Positions 44,409 to 52,466 of a DNA stretch of 64,000 bases are shown in pieces. The stretch's first letter is position 1. Each line of letters opens with the position of its first letter. Source of the DNA: Micromonospora sp. RP3T (GTDB taxonomy: Bacteria; Actinomycetota; Actinomycetes; Mycobacteriales; Micromonosporaceae); contig NZ_PYPS01000001.1 in assembly GCF_003027925.1 (NCBI RefSeq), forward strand, positions 248,001 to 312,000, given 5' to 3'. The notes beneath the pieces are model-generated. The model did not search any database, was not told the origin of the DNA, and saw only the letters and a program-made list of their open reading frames with translations. The position numbers were made by a program, and so were the translations under genes.

Positions 44409-44773
44409 ATCTCCGTCCCGGCCTGCTCCATCACCGCGCGCACCTCCAGCACGCCGAAGCCGAGCCGCACGTCCGGCCAGCTCGCGGCGATCTCGACGGC
44501 CCGCTCCGGCGTCTCGCAGTCGACCGTCAGATAGCCGGCGAACTGCTCCTTGCTCTCCACGAACGGGCCGTCGGTGATCTCCGCGCCGCCGCCCGCCGGG
44601 CGTACGGTCCGGGTCTGCGACGGGTCGGCCAGCGCCTCCCCGCCGACCAGCTCACCGGACTCGGTCAGCGCCTTCATGATCACGTCGACCTCGCCGAAGA
44701 TCGCGGTGCGCTCCGCCTCGGTCAGCTCGTCGGCGAAGCCGGGCCGGTTCCAGATCAGCAGCATGTACTTCAC
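44405..44773 (-). CDS. YCII/DGPF-domain protein, partner of the ECF42 sigma factor
   Basis: 122 residues with KYMLLIWNRP at the start and the ITDGPFVESKEQFAGYLTVDC block (DGPF motif) of the YCII family. GTG 44773 with GAGGAG seven bases upstream marks a proper start, but the same frame continues upstream, without a stop, through a GntR-like winged helix to 45106. The 3' end overlaps the sigma gene by four bases (ATGA). Confidence 0.85.
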   Translation of the reverse strand: MKYMLLIWNRPGFADELTEAERTAIFGEVDVIMKALTESGELVGGEALADPSQTRTVRPAGGGAEITDGPFVESKEQFAGYLTVDCETPERAVEIAASWPDVRLGFGVLEVRAVMEQAGTEM

Positions 44774-45106
44774 GGTCCACTCCTCGGGTACGGGCCACCG
44801 TCGGCGGCGCCTCACGGACGGGTCGGAGCCGGCCGGCCCGATCCGACACGTCGCGTCATGGGGAGGGGTGGGAAGTTGTTCGGGCTCGGCGACGAAGACG
44901 CCCTGACCCTGCTGGCCGTAGATCAGGTTTCGGGCGTGCAGTTCCTTCACCGCCCGGTAGGACGTCGAGCGGGCGACGTTGTACAACTCACCGATCTCGG
45001 AGACCGAGGGCGGTTGTTGGCCCGGCGCATACTCGCCCGACCGGATCTTGGCCTCGATGTCATCGGCGACGCGCCGGTAATGGGGTGGTCGGGTCGGCGT
45101 GGTCAG
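44774..45106 (-). pseudogene. GntR (YtrA-like) winged-helix segment lacking a normal start and stop
   Basis: In frame with the YCII gene and with no stop between, this stretch encodes RVADDIEAKIRSGEYAPGQ, PSVSEIGELYNVARSTSYRA and LHARNLIYGQQGQGVFVAEP, a complete GntR winged helix. An in-frame TGA precedes it, and the only candidate start before the domain is CTG 45106 (preceded by AGGAGAG); the next is TTG 44986, which would remove half the domain. It may be a decayed small regulator that lost both its start codon and its stop, or a CTG-initiated regulator fused to YCII (233 residues). Confidence 0.6.
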
Positions 45107-45189
45107 CTCTCCTGGACTTCAGCGGAGATCATGCTGCCAGCCGAAACCTGGTCGGACAAGCGAACAACCCGGCAAGGTGGAGACAGTGG

Positions 45190-45241
45190 GAGATCTTGGA
45201 GCGAAGTGGCCCCTGGAGGGGCACGTGGCTTCCAAGATCTC
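45190..45241. repeat. Intergenic inverted repeat (GAGATCTTGGA type)
   Basis: Perfect 11-bp arms GAGATCTTGGA (45190-45200) and TCCAAGATCTC (45231-45241); the interior GTGGCCCC-tgg-AGGGGCAC adds a second stem. Located in the 249-base interval between the GntR remnant and the DUF2786 gene, which is visibly lower in GC than its surroundings. Confidence 0.75.
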
Positions 45242-45355
45242 TCTACTCTCGACATGCGAGAAGAGTGACCTACCATGTGGGAGGTCTGCGACGGGTGGCA
45301 CGTCCGGCGGACGCTCGACGGTGAACTTCCACAAGCGCCCCGCTTGCAGCGTCGG

Positions 45356-46558
45356 TCAGCGTGGGCCGCGTAGGGGGCGGGGCGTGGGGCGAGGGCCGGC
45401 GTCCAGCGAGGCGCGGTCGGCGGCGGTGGTGCCGGAACTCCACCCCTCCGTGTCGCGCACCTGGAGCCGGTGCCGGGTGGTGCCGGGAAAGAGCTGGTCG
45501 GCGCGTTCCCGGACGGCGTCCGACCGGGCCGCCAGCACCGGCAGCAGCCGGTCGTCGGCGTGTTCCTCGGCCGCCGCCGTGCTGGCCGCCCGCAGCCGCT
45601 CCCCGATCCGCAGCGCGAACGCGTTGAGGAACGACTCGTCGTAACCCTTCGTACGCCGGCCGCCGCCCTTGCCGCGCCCACTGCGCTCGCCGCGTCCGCG
45701 CAGCATCGCGGCGGTGGCCTGCACCAGCAGCGACGTGTGCAGCAGCTCCACCGCGGCCAGGTCGGCCGGGAACCCGAGCACGGTGGCGAAGCCCAGGTCG
45801 TCGGACCAGACCGACTCGCACCGGTTCGCCGCCGCCACCTCCTGGATCAGCAGCGCCTTCGCCGCCGCGTACGGGGCGTCGGCGCCGAGGCGCATCCCGC
45901 CCGGCCGGTCGGGCCGCTCGGCGGTGGCGGCGAGCAGCGCCGCGTCGATGCTGTGCCGGGCCATCAGCTCCTGCGCCTTGGCGGTGAACGCCTCCGCCTC
46001 GGCCGGGTAGCCGCTCGACTCGGCCTTGGCCAGCAGCGCGCGTACCCGGTCGAGCATCCGGGAACCGGTGGGCGGCACGGCGGCGAGCGGGACGGCGGGG
46101 GCGCCGGGCGGTGGCCGGAGCACCGCGATCGGCGGCAGCGACTCGACAAGCACCAGCGCGTCGACCGCGTCCCGCAACGCGGTGATCCGGTCGCCGTCGG
46201 CGCGGCGGTCCAGCCAGCCCGCGTCGGCGTCCCAGCGAGCGTCCAGGTCGGTGAGCTGCTCGTCGAACCAGGCCGGCACCGGTGCGGGCAGCGCGCGCCG
46301 CTGGGCGGCCAGCGTGTCGCGCAGCAGCCGGGCACCGCGCGCGGTCAGCCGGCGGGTGGCGAGCCGGTCCACGTCGACCGGCTGCCAGCCGCGCGGCCAG
46401 AGCCGCCCGACGGCGCGGGAGAGCCGGGCGAGCAGTGCCGCGTCCACCGCCGCGCCGTCGCCCACCACCAGCCGGTCCAGGGCGCGCTCGGCGGCGGGTA
46501 CGTCGGTGCCGCGCGCCGCCGCGAGGGCGTCGTCGAGCAGCGTCTCGGCTGGTGACAC
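45356..46558 (-). CDS. DUF2786 domain protein
   Basis: 400 residues. A central DUF2786 block (MLDRVRALLAKAESSGYPAEAEAFTAKAQELMARHSID) is followed by a domain with LLIQEVAAANRCESVWSDDLGFATVLGFPADLAAVELLHTSLLVQA and a Lys/Gly/Arg-rich loop (GRGERSGRGKGGGRRTKGYDESFLNAFA), the latter resembling the DUF7168 region that often follows. Function unknown. GTG 46558 is chosen over 46600 because GGGGGAG lies six to seven bases upstream. Confidence 0.82.
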   Translation of the reverse strand: MSPAETLLDDALAAARGTDVPAAERALDRLVVGDGAAVDAALLARLSRAVGRLWPRGWQPVDVDRLATRRLTARGARLLRDTLAAQRRALPAPVPAWFDEQLTDLDARWDADAGWLDRRADGDRITALRDAVDALVLVESLPPIAVLRPPPGAPAVPLAAVPPTGSRMLDRVRALLAKAESSGYPAEAEAFTAKAQELMARHSIDAALLAATAERPDRPGGMRLGADAPYAAAKALLIQEVAAANRCESVWSDDLGFATVLGFPADLAAVELLHTSLLVQATAAMLRGRGERSGRGKGGGRRTKGYDESFLNAFALRIGERLRAASTAAAEEHADDRLLPVLAARSDAVRERADQLFPGTTRHRLQVRDTEGWSSGTTAADRASLDAGPRPTPRPLRGPR

Positions 46559-46698
46559 GGGTGGCTCCCCCTGGAATCCGACAGGCGGCAGGTCGTCCAC
46601 CCCGGCACAGACGGTACCCGGCCCTTCCGTTCAACCGTCCGGACCTGGTATCCGTACTCCTGGCCGGAACACGGGCGGGGCGACGGACGGAGAGCGAC

Positions 46699-47547
46699 GT
46701 GGGCGGGCAGGACCGGGGCGTGCACCGCCGCCGACGACGGTCGGGGGCCGGCCTCCACGCGTTCGCGGTGGTGCTCGTCGTGATCGGCCTCACGGCGATC
46801 GGCGGGTACGCCGTACGACGCCATCCGGAGCTGCTGGCCTCGGTCGGGGTGGACCGGACCGTGCCGGCGGCGATGCCGCCGGTGGCGACCGCCCCGCCGG
46901 TGAAGGTCGCCCCGTCGCCGGTCCCGGCAGCCGGCCGGGTGCCACCCCGCATCAGCTACCCGCTCCGGGGCGGAGGCGGGTTCCGCACCGCCGACACCGC
47001 CGGCGCGGTCGCCGGGCGCGGCGGTGAGCTGCTGCGGTACCGGGTCGCGGTCGAGGACGGCATCCGCAACGTGGACGTGGAGCGCTTCGCCCGGGAGGTC
47101 GCGGCGACACTCGCCGACCCGCGCGGCTGGACCGGTGACGGCCGGTGGCGGCTGCAACGGGTGGGCCGGGACGCGCCGGCCGACTTCACCGTGCTGCTGA
47201 CCACGCCGGTCACCCGGGGCGAGCTGTGCGGCGACCCGAGCGACCGCTACACGTCCTGCCGCAACGGCGACCGGGTGGTGATCAACGTGGCCCGCTGGGT
47301 GTACGGCGTGCCGCACGTTCCCGACCTCGGCCTCTACCGGCACTACCTGCTCAACCACGAGGTGGGCCACCGGCTCGGCCACGGCCACGAGCGTTGCCCC
47401 CGCTCCGGCGGCCCGGCGCCGGTGATGGTGCAGCAGACGCTCGGCCTGCACGGCTGCGCGCCGAACGCGTGGCCGCTGGTGGGTGGCGAGCCGCTGGCCG
47501 GCCCGTCCGGCCAGTACGACGACCCGATCCCGGCCGGGGACCACTGA
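46699..47547 (+). CDS. Membrane-anchored DUF3152 protein with metzincin-like zinc motif
   Basis: 282 residues. Basic N-terminus, one membrane anchor (about 17-40), a Pro/Val-rich linker, then a DUF3152 domain: RYRVAVEDGIRNVDVERFAREVAATLADPRGWTG, CGDPSDRYTSCRNGDRVVINVARWV and NHEVGHRLGHGHERCP, followed by VMVQQTL with a Met that could be the Met-turn. HEVGHxxGHxH is the zinc motif of metzincin proteases, so an extracellular metalloprotease is plausible but untested in the family. GTG 46699 follows GGAGAG. Confidence 0.82.
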   Translation: MGGQDRGVHRRRRRSGAGLHAFAVVLVVIGLTAIGGYAVRRHPELLASVGVDRTVPAAMPPVATAPPVKVAPSPVPAAGRVPPRISYPLRGGGGFRTADTAGAVAGRGGELLRYRVAVEDGIRNVDVERFAREVAATLADPRGWTGDGRWRLQRVGRDAPADFTVLLTTPVTRGELCGDPSDRYTSCRNGDRVVINVARWVYGVPHVPDLGLYRHYLLNHEVGHRLGHGHERCPRSGGPAPVMVQQTLGLHGCAPNAWPLVGGEPLAGPSGQYDDPIPAGDH

Positions 47548-47578
47548 CCCGCCGACCCGCCGGGTGAATACTGGCCGG

Positions 47579-48241
47579 GTGGAGAGCCGTCCCCGCCTGC
47601 TGCTGGTCGAGGACGACCGCGCCCTGTCCGGTCTCCTCGTCGACCTGCTCACCGAGGAGGGGTACGACGTCGACGTGGCCGGCGACGGCCACCTCGGGCT
47701 GCACCGGGCGCTGAGCCGGGACTACCAGGTCATGGTGGTCGACCGGGGGCTGCCCGCGCTGGACGGGTTGGAGCTGGTCACCCGGCTGCGGGCACACGGC
47801 GTCACCTGCCCGGTGCTGCTGCTCACCGCCCGGGGCGCGCTGCACGACCGGGTGGCCGGCCTGGACGCCGGGGCGGAGGACTACCTGGTCAAGCCGTTCG
47901 AGGTGGCGGAGCTGTCGGCCCGGCTGCGGGCGTTGCGCCGCCGCCACCCGGACGGCGCGAGCTGGTTGCCGCTGGGCCGTGGCCGGCTCGACGTGGGCAA
48001 TCGTCGGGTCGTCGACGGCGCCGAGGAGATCCCGCTCTCCGCGCGCGAGTTCGCCGTGCTGCACGCCCTCGCCGGGCGGCCCCGCAAGGTATTCACCCGG
48101 GCCGAGCTGCTCAGCACCGCGTTCGACCGCGCCGACGCGCCCGGCACCGTCGACGCCTGCGTCCACCACCTGCGCCGGAAGCTGGGGCGGGACGCCGTCC
48201 GGACGGTGCACGGGCTGGGTTACCGGCTCGGGGCCGGCTGA
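47579..48241 (+). CDS. OmpR-family response regulator
   Basis: 220 residues. Receiver domain with LLVEDD acidic pocket, phospho-acceptor Asp55 (VMVVDRGLP), Thr in LLLTARG and Lys in YLVKPFE; C-terminal winged helix (LSAREFAVLHALAGRPRKVFTRAELLS...VDACVHHLRRKLG...VHGLGYRLG). GTG 47579 or 47564 are both possible, each with weak ribosome sites. Two bases before the histidine kinase gene, its cognate partner. Confidence 0.93.
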   Translation: MESRPRLLLVEDDRALSGLLVDLLTEEGYDVDVAGDGHLGLHRALSRDYQVMVVDRGLPALDGLELVTRLRAHGVTCPVLLLTARGALHDRVAGLDAGAEDYLVKPFEVAELSARLRALRRRHPDGASWLPLGRGRLDVGNRRVVDGAEEIPLSAREFAVLHALAGRPRKVFTRAELLSTAFDRADAPGTVDACVHHLRRKLGRDAVRTVHGLGYRLGAG

Positions 48242-48243
48242 GC

Positions 48244-49434
48244 GTGGACGAGGCCCGGCTCGCCCGTGCCCGCCGGCGCAGCGTGGCGCAGACCGCCGGC
48301 GCGATCGGGCTGGTCCTGCTGCTCGTCGGCGCGCTGATGTTCGTGCTGACCAGCCGGCAGGAGTCCCGGGCGTTGGACGGTGAGCTGACCCGGGTGCTGG
48401 CCGCCGCCGAGGACGTCGACGATCCGCCGCCGGGGCAGTTCCTGGCGCGGCAGCGTCCCGGCGACCCGGTCGTCGAGGTGACGCCGGGCGCGTCCCCCGA
48501 GCTGACCCGCGTGCTCGACGAGGCGGTACGCCGTCCGCCCGGCCGCCACGACGCGACGGCCGGCGACGACCGGCCGGTCCGGGTGGCGGTGGCGCGCCGG
48601 GCCGACGGCACCCGCTGGGCGGTCGCCGCCGAGCTGGCCCCGCTCCGGCGCCGGCAGGGGCAGCTCGGCCTCGCGCTGCTGGTGGCCGAGCTGGCCGGGC
48701 TGGCCGGTGCGCTGGTGACCGCGACACTGCTGGCCCGCCGGGCGGTCGCCCCGCTGGCCGCCGCGTTGGGCATGCAACGCCGGTTCGTGGCGGACGCCTC
48801 GCACGAGCTGCGTGCCCCGCTGACCGTGCTGCACACCCGGGCGCAACTGCTGGCCCGGCGGGCTCGGGAACAGCCGGCGGAGCGGCTGGCCGGGCAGCTC
48901 GACCAGCTCGTGGCGGACACCCGGGCGCTCGGCGAGGTGGTGGAGGATCTGCTGGTGTCGGCCGCCGCCGAGCACCAGCCGTTGCCGGACACCGCGGTGG
49001 ACCTGACCGAGGTGGCCCGCGAGGTGGTGGGCAGCATGTCCGCGTACGCCGGCGAGCGGCAGGTGGAGCTGCGGCTGGTGGCGGCCGGCCCGGCGCTGGT
49101 CCGGGGCGCCGGCCCGGCCCTGCGTCGGGCGGTGACCGCGCTGGTGGACAACGCGGTCGGGCACGTACCGGCGGGCGGGCACGTCACGGTGACCGTGTCC
49201 CACCGGGACGGGCGGATCGCCGCCGAGGTCGCCGACGACGGGGTCGGGCTGGACCCGGCGGAGGCGGACCACCTGTTCGCGCGGTTCGCCCACGGCACGG
49301 CCGGGGCCGGTCGGCGGTTCGGCCTCGGTCTCGCCCTGGTCCAGCACGTGGCACAGGCGCACCGGGGCACGGTCGAGGTGGCCGGCGCGCCGGGGCGCGG
49401 CGCCACCTTCACGCTGCTGCTGCCACCGGCCTGA
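48244..49434 (+). CDS. Sensor histidine kinase
   Basis: 396 residues. Membrane helix (IGLVLLLVGALMFVL), a short extracytoplasmic domain, second helix (LALLVAELAGLAGALVTATLLA), HisKA with phospho-His187 (DASHELRAPLTVLHTRAQLL), then HATPase with N box (VDNAVGHVP), G1 (DDGVGLDP) and G2 (FGLGLALVQ). The small sensor loop (about 130 residues) has no known ligand fold. GTG start, coupled to the response regulator gene. Confidence 0.92.
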   Translation: MDEARLARARRRSVAQTAGAIGLVLLLVGALMFVLTSRQESRALDGELTRVLAAAEDVDDPPPGQFLARQRPGDPVVEVTPGASPELTRVLDEAVRRPPGRHDATAGDDRPVRVAVARRADGTRWAVAAELAPLRRRQGQLGLALLVAELAGLAGALVTATLLARRAVAPLAAALGMQRRFVADASHELRAPLTVLHTRAQLLARRAREQPAERLAGQLDQLVADTRALGEVVEDLLVSAAAEHQPLPDTAVDLTEVAREVVGSMSAYAGERQVELRLVAAGPALVRGAGPALRRAVTALVDNAVGHVPAGGHVTVTVSHRDGRIAAEVADDGVGLDPAEADHLFARFAHGTAGAGRRFGLGLALVQHVAQAHRGTVEVAGAPGRGATFTLLLPPA

Positions 49435-49444
49435 GCGGGCCCGG

Positions 49445-49463
49445 CGCAAGAACTTCGCAAGAA
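49445..49463. promoter_or_regulatory. 11-bp-phased CGCAAGAA direct repeat upstream of the DUF2231 gene
   Basis: CGCAAGAA at 49445-49452 and 49456-49463, start-to-start distance 11 bp, about 55 bases before the DUF2231 start. OmpR-family regulators bind direct repeats at this spacing, so the adjacent response regulator is the prime candidate. Flanking GCCCGGC/GCCGGGC (49439-49445, 49466-49472) also form a hairpin. Confidence 0.6.
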
Positions 49464-49516
49464 GTGCCGGGCACTGTGGGACCGAACCGGACAACCCCAC
49501 CGCCGAGGAGATCATC

Positions 49517-50008
49517 GTGCCGGACTCCGTGAACGGACTGCCCCTGCATCCGCTGGTGGTGCACGCCGTGGTGGTCCTGCTGCCGCTGGCCGCGCTGGGC
49601 GTGGTCGCGTTGGCCGTACGCCCCGCCTGGCGGGGCCGCTTCGGGTGGCTCGTGGTGCTGGTCGCCGCGCTGGCCACCGCGGCGATCCCGCTCGCCACCG
49701 AGAGCGGGGAGAGCCTGGAGCGGCGGGTCGGTGACCCGGGTCGGCACGCCGAGCTGGGCGACCAACTGCTCTGGTTCGCGTTGCCGTTGCTGGTCGTCGC
49801 CGTCGCGCTGGTCTGGTTGCAGCGCCGGGCGGAGCGGCCGGCCGGTGCCGGGGCGACGGCCGGGCCCGGCGTGCCGGGCGTGCTGGTGGCCGTGCTGGCG
49901 GTGGTGGTGGCCGCGGCGAACCTGGTGCAGGTCTACCGGGTGGGCGAGTCCGGGGCGAAGGCGGTCTGGGGTGACGTTCCGGCGGCCACCGCGGAACACG
50001 GCGACTGA
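49517..50008 (+). CDS. DUF2231 membrane protein
   Basis: 163 residues with four membrane segments: the N-terminal LPLHPLVVHAVVVLLPLAAL is the DUF2231 signature (conserved His), followed by FGWLVVLVAALATAAIPLATESGESLE, LLWFALPLLVVAVALVWLQRR and VLVAVLAVVVAAANLVQVYRVGESGAKAVW. Family members are thought to be redox or heme-linked membrane proteins, unproven. GTG start. Likely target of the upstream two-component system. Confidence 0.85.
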   Translation: MPDSVNGLPLHPLVVHAVVVLLPLAALGVVALAVRPAWRGRFGWLVVLVAALATAAIPLATESGESLERRVGDPGRHAELGDQLLWFALPLLVVAVALVWLQRRAERPAGAGATAGPGVPGVLVAVLAVVVAAANLVQVYRVGESGAKAVWGDVPAATAEHGD

Positions 50009-50065
50009 GCCGCCCGTCCCGGTGGCCGGGCCGCCGGACTGCGGAGCCGGTACGGCGGTGGTGAG

Positions 50066-51052
50066 ATGGACCGCATGGATTACGTGACGTTCGGCTCCAC
50101 CGGCCTTCAGGTGTCCCGGCTCTGCCTGGGTTGCATGAGCTACGGCGAGCCGGGACGGGGCACGCACCCGTGGTCGCTGCCGGAGGACGACGCCCGGCCC
50201 TTCATCAAGCAGGCGTTGGAGCTGGGGGTGAACTTCTTCGACACCGCCAACGTCTACTCCGACGGCACCAGCGAGGAGATCGTCGGCCGGGCGTTGAAGG
50301 ACTTCGCCGACCGCGACGAGGTGGTGATCGCGACGAAGGTCCACGGCCGGCGGGGGTCGGGACCGAACCGGGGCGGCCTGTCCCGCAAGCACATCATGAG
50401 CGAGATCGACGCGAGCCTGCGCCGGCTCGGCACCGACTACGTCGACCTCTACCAGATCCACCGTCTCGACCCGGCCACGCCGATCGAGGAGACGCTGGAG
50501 GCGCTGCACGACCTGGTCCGGGTCGGCAAGGTCCGCTACCTCGGCGCCTCGTCGATGTACGCGTGGCAGTTCGCCAAGGCGCTCGGGATCGCCGAGCGGC
50601 ACGGCTGGACCCGGTTCGTCTCGATGCAGAACCACTACAACCTGATCTACCGCGAGGAGGAGCGGGAGATGCTGCCGCTCTGCCTCGACGAGGGCGTCGC
50701 GGTGATCCCGTGGAGCCCGCTGGCCCGCGGCCTGCTGACCCGCGACCCGGGGGAGCGGACCGCGCGAGCGGACACCGACGAGTTCGGCCGCAAGCTGTAC
50801 GCGCGCACCGAGGAGCACGACCGGGCGGTGGTCGACGCGGTGGGCCGGGTCGCCGCGCAGCGTGGCGTGCCGCGCGCCCAGGTGGCGTTGGCCTGGGTGG
50901 CGCGCCATCCGGCGGTGACCGCACCGATCGTCGGGGCCACGAAGCCGCACCACCTGACCGACGCGGTCGCCGCGCTGGAGATGGAGTTGACCGACGCCGA
51001 GGTGGCGGAGCTGGAGGCGCCGTACGTCCCGCACCCGGTGTCCGGTTTCTGA
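50066..51052 (+). CDS. Aldo/keto reductase
   Basis: 328 residues, (beta/alpha)8 NADPH-dependent oxidoreductase of the YajO/YdjG-like group. Catalytic Asp in NFFDTANVYSDG with Tyr four residues on, Lys in VIATKVHG and His in YQIHRLDPATPIEETLEALHDLV; cofactor segment PIVGATKPHHLTDAVAALEMELT. ATG 50066 or ATG 50075 could be the start. Physiological carbonyl substrate unknown. Monocistronic and convergent with the ATPase gene. Confidence 0.92.
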   Translation: MDRMDYVTFGSTGLQVSRLCLGCMSYGEPGRGTHPWSLPEDDARPFIKQALELGVNFFDTANVYSDGTSEEIVGRALKDFADRDEVVIATKVHGRRGSGPNRGGLSRKHIMSEIDASLRRLGTDYVDLYQIHRLDPATPIEETLEALHDLVRVGKVRYLGASSMYAWQFAKALGIAERHGWTRFVSMQNHYNLIYREEEREMLPLCLDEGVAVIPWSPLARGLLTRDPGERTARADTDEFGRKLYARTEEHDRAVVDAVGRVAAQRGVPRAQVALAWVARHPAVTAPIVGATKPHHLTDAVAALEMELTDAEVAELEAPYVPHPVSGF

Positions 51053-51055
51053 GCC

Positions 51056-51481
51056 CTACCGCGAGAACGAGGCCCAGATGTGCTTGGTGGTGTCGGTGGC
51101 GTACCAGCCGACGTCGAGCGAGATCGACTGGGCCAGGAACAGCCCGCGCCCACCCGAGTCCATCGGGTGGATGTCGGTCAGCTCCGGCACCGAGCTGATG
51201 TCGTGGTCCGCCACGTCGAGCAGGAAGCAGTCGTCGCTGGCGAGCAACGTGAGGATGGTCGGTGGCCGCCCGTGCCGGAGCGCGTTGCTGGACAGCTCCG
51301 TGGCGACGAGCAGCACCATGTGCGGCACCTCGTCCAGGTCCTCGCCCTGCACCAGTCCGTGCCGGTTCAGCGCGTCACGTAGGGAGGCGCGCACGTCGCG
51401 GAGTTCCTCGGGGGTGTCGAGCACCCACTGCTCCAGCTCAGCGGCCTGTGGCGGCGGCGGCGACGTGCGCAACTGTCCCAT
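51056..51481 (-). CDS. RsbW-like ATP-binding (anti-sigma factor type) protein
   Basis: 141 residues of HATPase_c_2 fold: LLVATELSSNALRHGRPPTILTLLASDDCFLLDVADHD (N box), MDSGGRGLFLAQSISLDVGW (G2 box). Single-domain proteins of this type are anti-sigma factors or serine kinases in partner-switching cascades; no anti-anti-sigma or sigma gene is adjacent. ATG 51481. Ends three bases from the stop of the aldo/keto reductase gene. Confidence 0.85.
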   Translation of the reverse strand: MGQLRTSPPPPQAAELEQWVLDTPEELRDVRASLRDALNRHGLVQGEDLDEVPHMVLLVATELSSNALRHGRPPTILTLLASDDCFLLDVADHDISSVPELTDIHPMDSGGRGLFLAQSISLDVGWYATDTTKHIWASFSR

Positions 51482-51547
51482 GATCTGTCTTTACCCTGCG
51501 TAGCGATCTGCTAAGCCCGGCCGTCCGTCGTCGGCGGGTCCGGGGCA

Positions 51548-52294
51548 TCAGCGACGCATCAGCGCGAACACCCCCCAACCCAGATACTCGCGCTGGAAGC
51601 GGACGTACCGCAGCGGGTCCTCGGTCACCTCCCGCCGCAGCTCCGGGGCCAGTTCGTCGTCCGGGTTGGCGTCCAGCCAGCGGCGCAGGTTCAACCAGTG
51701 CGCGGCGGCGTAGCGGTCCCAGCTGTCCTGGTCGGCGAGGACCATCTCGACCAGGTCCCAGCCGCACGCGCCGAAGAGCCGGACCAGGCCCGGTAAGTCG
51801 TGGAACTCGTCCCGGGACCGCGCCTGCGAGCCGGCCACGGTCTCGGCGTCGGGTGGGTCCCGCCGCCAGTACGGCTCGCCGACCAGCGCCAGGCCGCCGG
51901 GGCGCAGCGCGCGGTCGAGCAGGTCCAGCGTGCCGGGGACGCCGTCGCCGATCCAGGTCGCGCCGACGCAGGCGGCCACGTCGACCGGGCGTTCGGCGAC
52001 GTACGCGGCGGCGTCGCCGTGCACGAACCGGACCCGGTCGGCGACGCCCAGCTCGGCGGCGCGGTCCCGGGCGGCGGCGGTGAACGCGGTGCTGATGTCG
52101 ACGCCGGTGCCGGTGACGCCGTGGTCCCGGGCCCACGTGCAGAGCAGTTCGCCCTTGCCGCTGCACAGGTCCAGCAGCTCCGTGCCGGGCGGGAGCCGGA
52201 GCACCCGGCCCAGCGTGGCCAGCTTGGCCTCGTCGATCGGATTGAGGACGCGCAGGTCGCCCTCGCGGATGGTGAAGCTCCGTGGCAGGTCCAT
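51548..52294 (-). CDS. SAM-dependent methyltransferase
   Basis: 248 residues of class I Rossmann fold: motif I LLDLCSGKGELLCTWA, motif post-I VTGTGVDIS, motif II VRFVHGDAAAYV and the DVAACVGATWIGDGVPGTLDLLDRALRPGGLALVGEPYWRRDPPDAE segment. Matches small-molecule methyltransferases; substrate unknown. ATG 52294 chosen because the upstream extension reads through the GC-rich intergenic region. Stop is about 60 bases upstream of the RsbW-like gene. Confidence 0.83.
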   Translation of the reverse strand: MDLPRSFTIREGDLRVLNPIDEAKLATLGRVLRLPPGTELLDLCSGKGELLCTWARDHGVTGTGVDISTAFTAAARDRAAELGVADRVRFVHGDAAAYVAERPVDVAACVGATWIGDGVPGTLDLLDRALRPGGLALVGEPYWRRDPPDAETVAGSQARSRDEFHDLPGLVRLFGACGWDLVEMVLADQDSWDRYAAAHWLNLRRWLDANPDDELAPELRREVTEDPLRYVRFQREYLGWGVFALMRR

Positions 52295-52410
52295 CCGCCG
52301 GGACGCTAGTTCGGGCCCCGGCGACGGTCCAGGGGATTTCCGGGGTGGTCGGCCCACACCGCCCCGGCGGGCGAGGTGTCGACCGTACGGATATCTGCTG
52401 TGGTCGATGT

Positions 52411-52429
52411 CACGCTAGCGTGCCGGCAC
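52411..52429. promoter_or_regulatory. Overlapping palindromes before the esterase gene
   Basis: CACGCTAGCGTG (52411-52422, perfect 12-bp palindrome) overlaps GTGCCGGCAC (52420-52429, perfect 10-bp palindrome), about 40 bases before the start of the depolymerase-like gene. Candidate operator. Confidence 0.4.
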
Positions 52430-52466
52430 GCCGGTCGTCCCGCCGGCGCTCGGACGGGAGAACGCC

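Noticed and set aside
45275-45373. Possible 32-residue plus-strand gene
   Set aside because: ATG 45275 has no clear ribosome site, the peptide has no recognisable feature, and it overlaps the 3' end of the DUF2786 gene.
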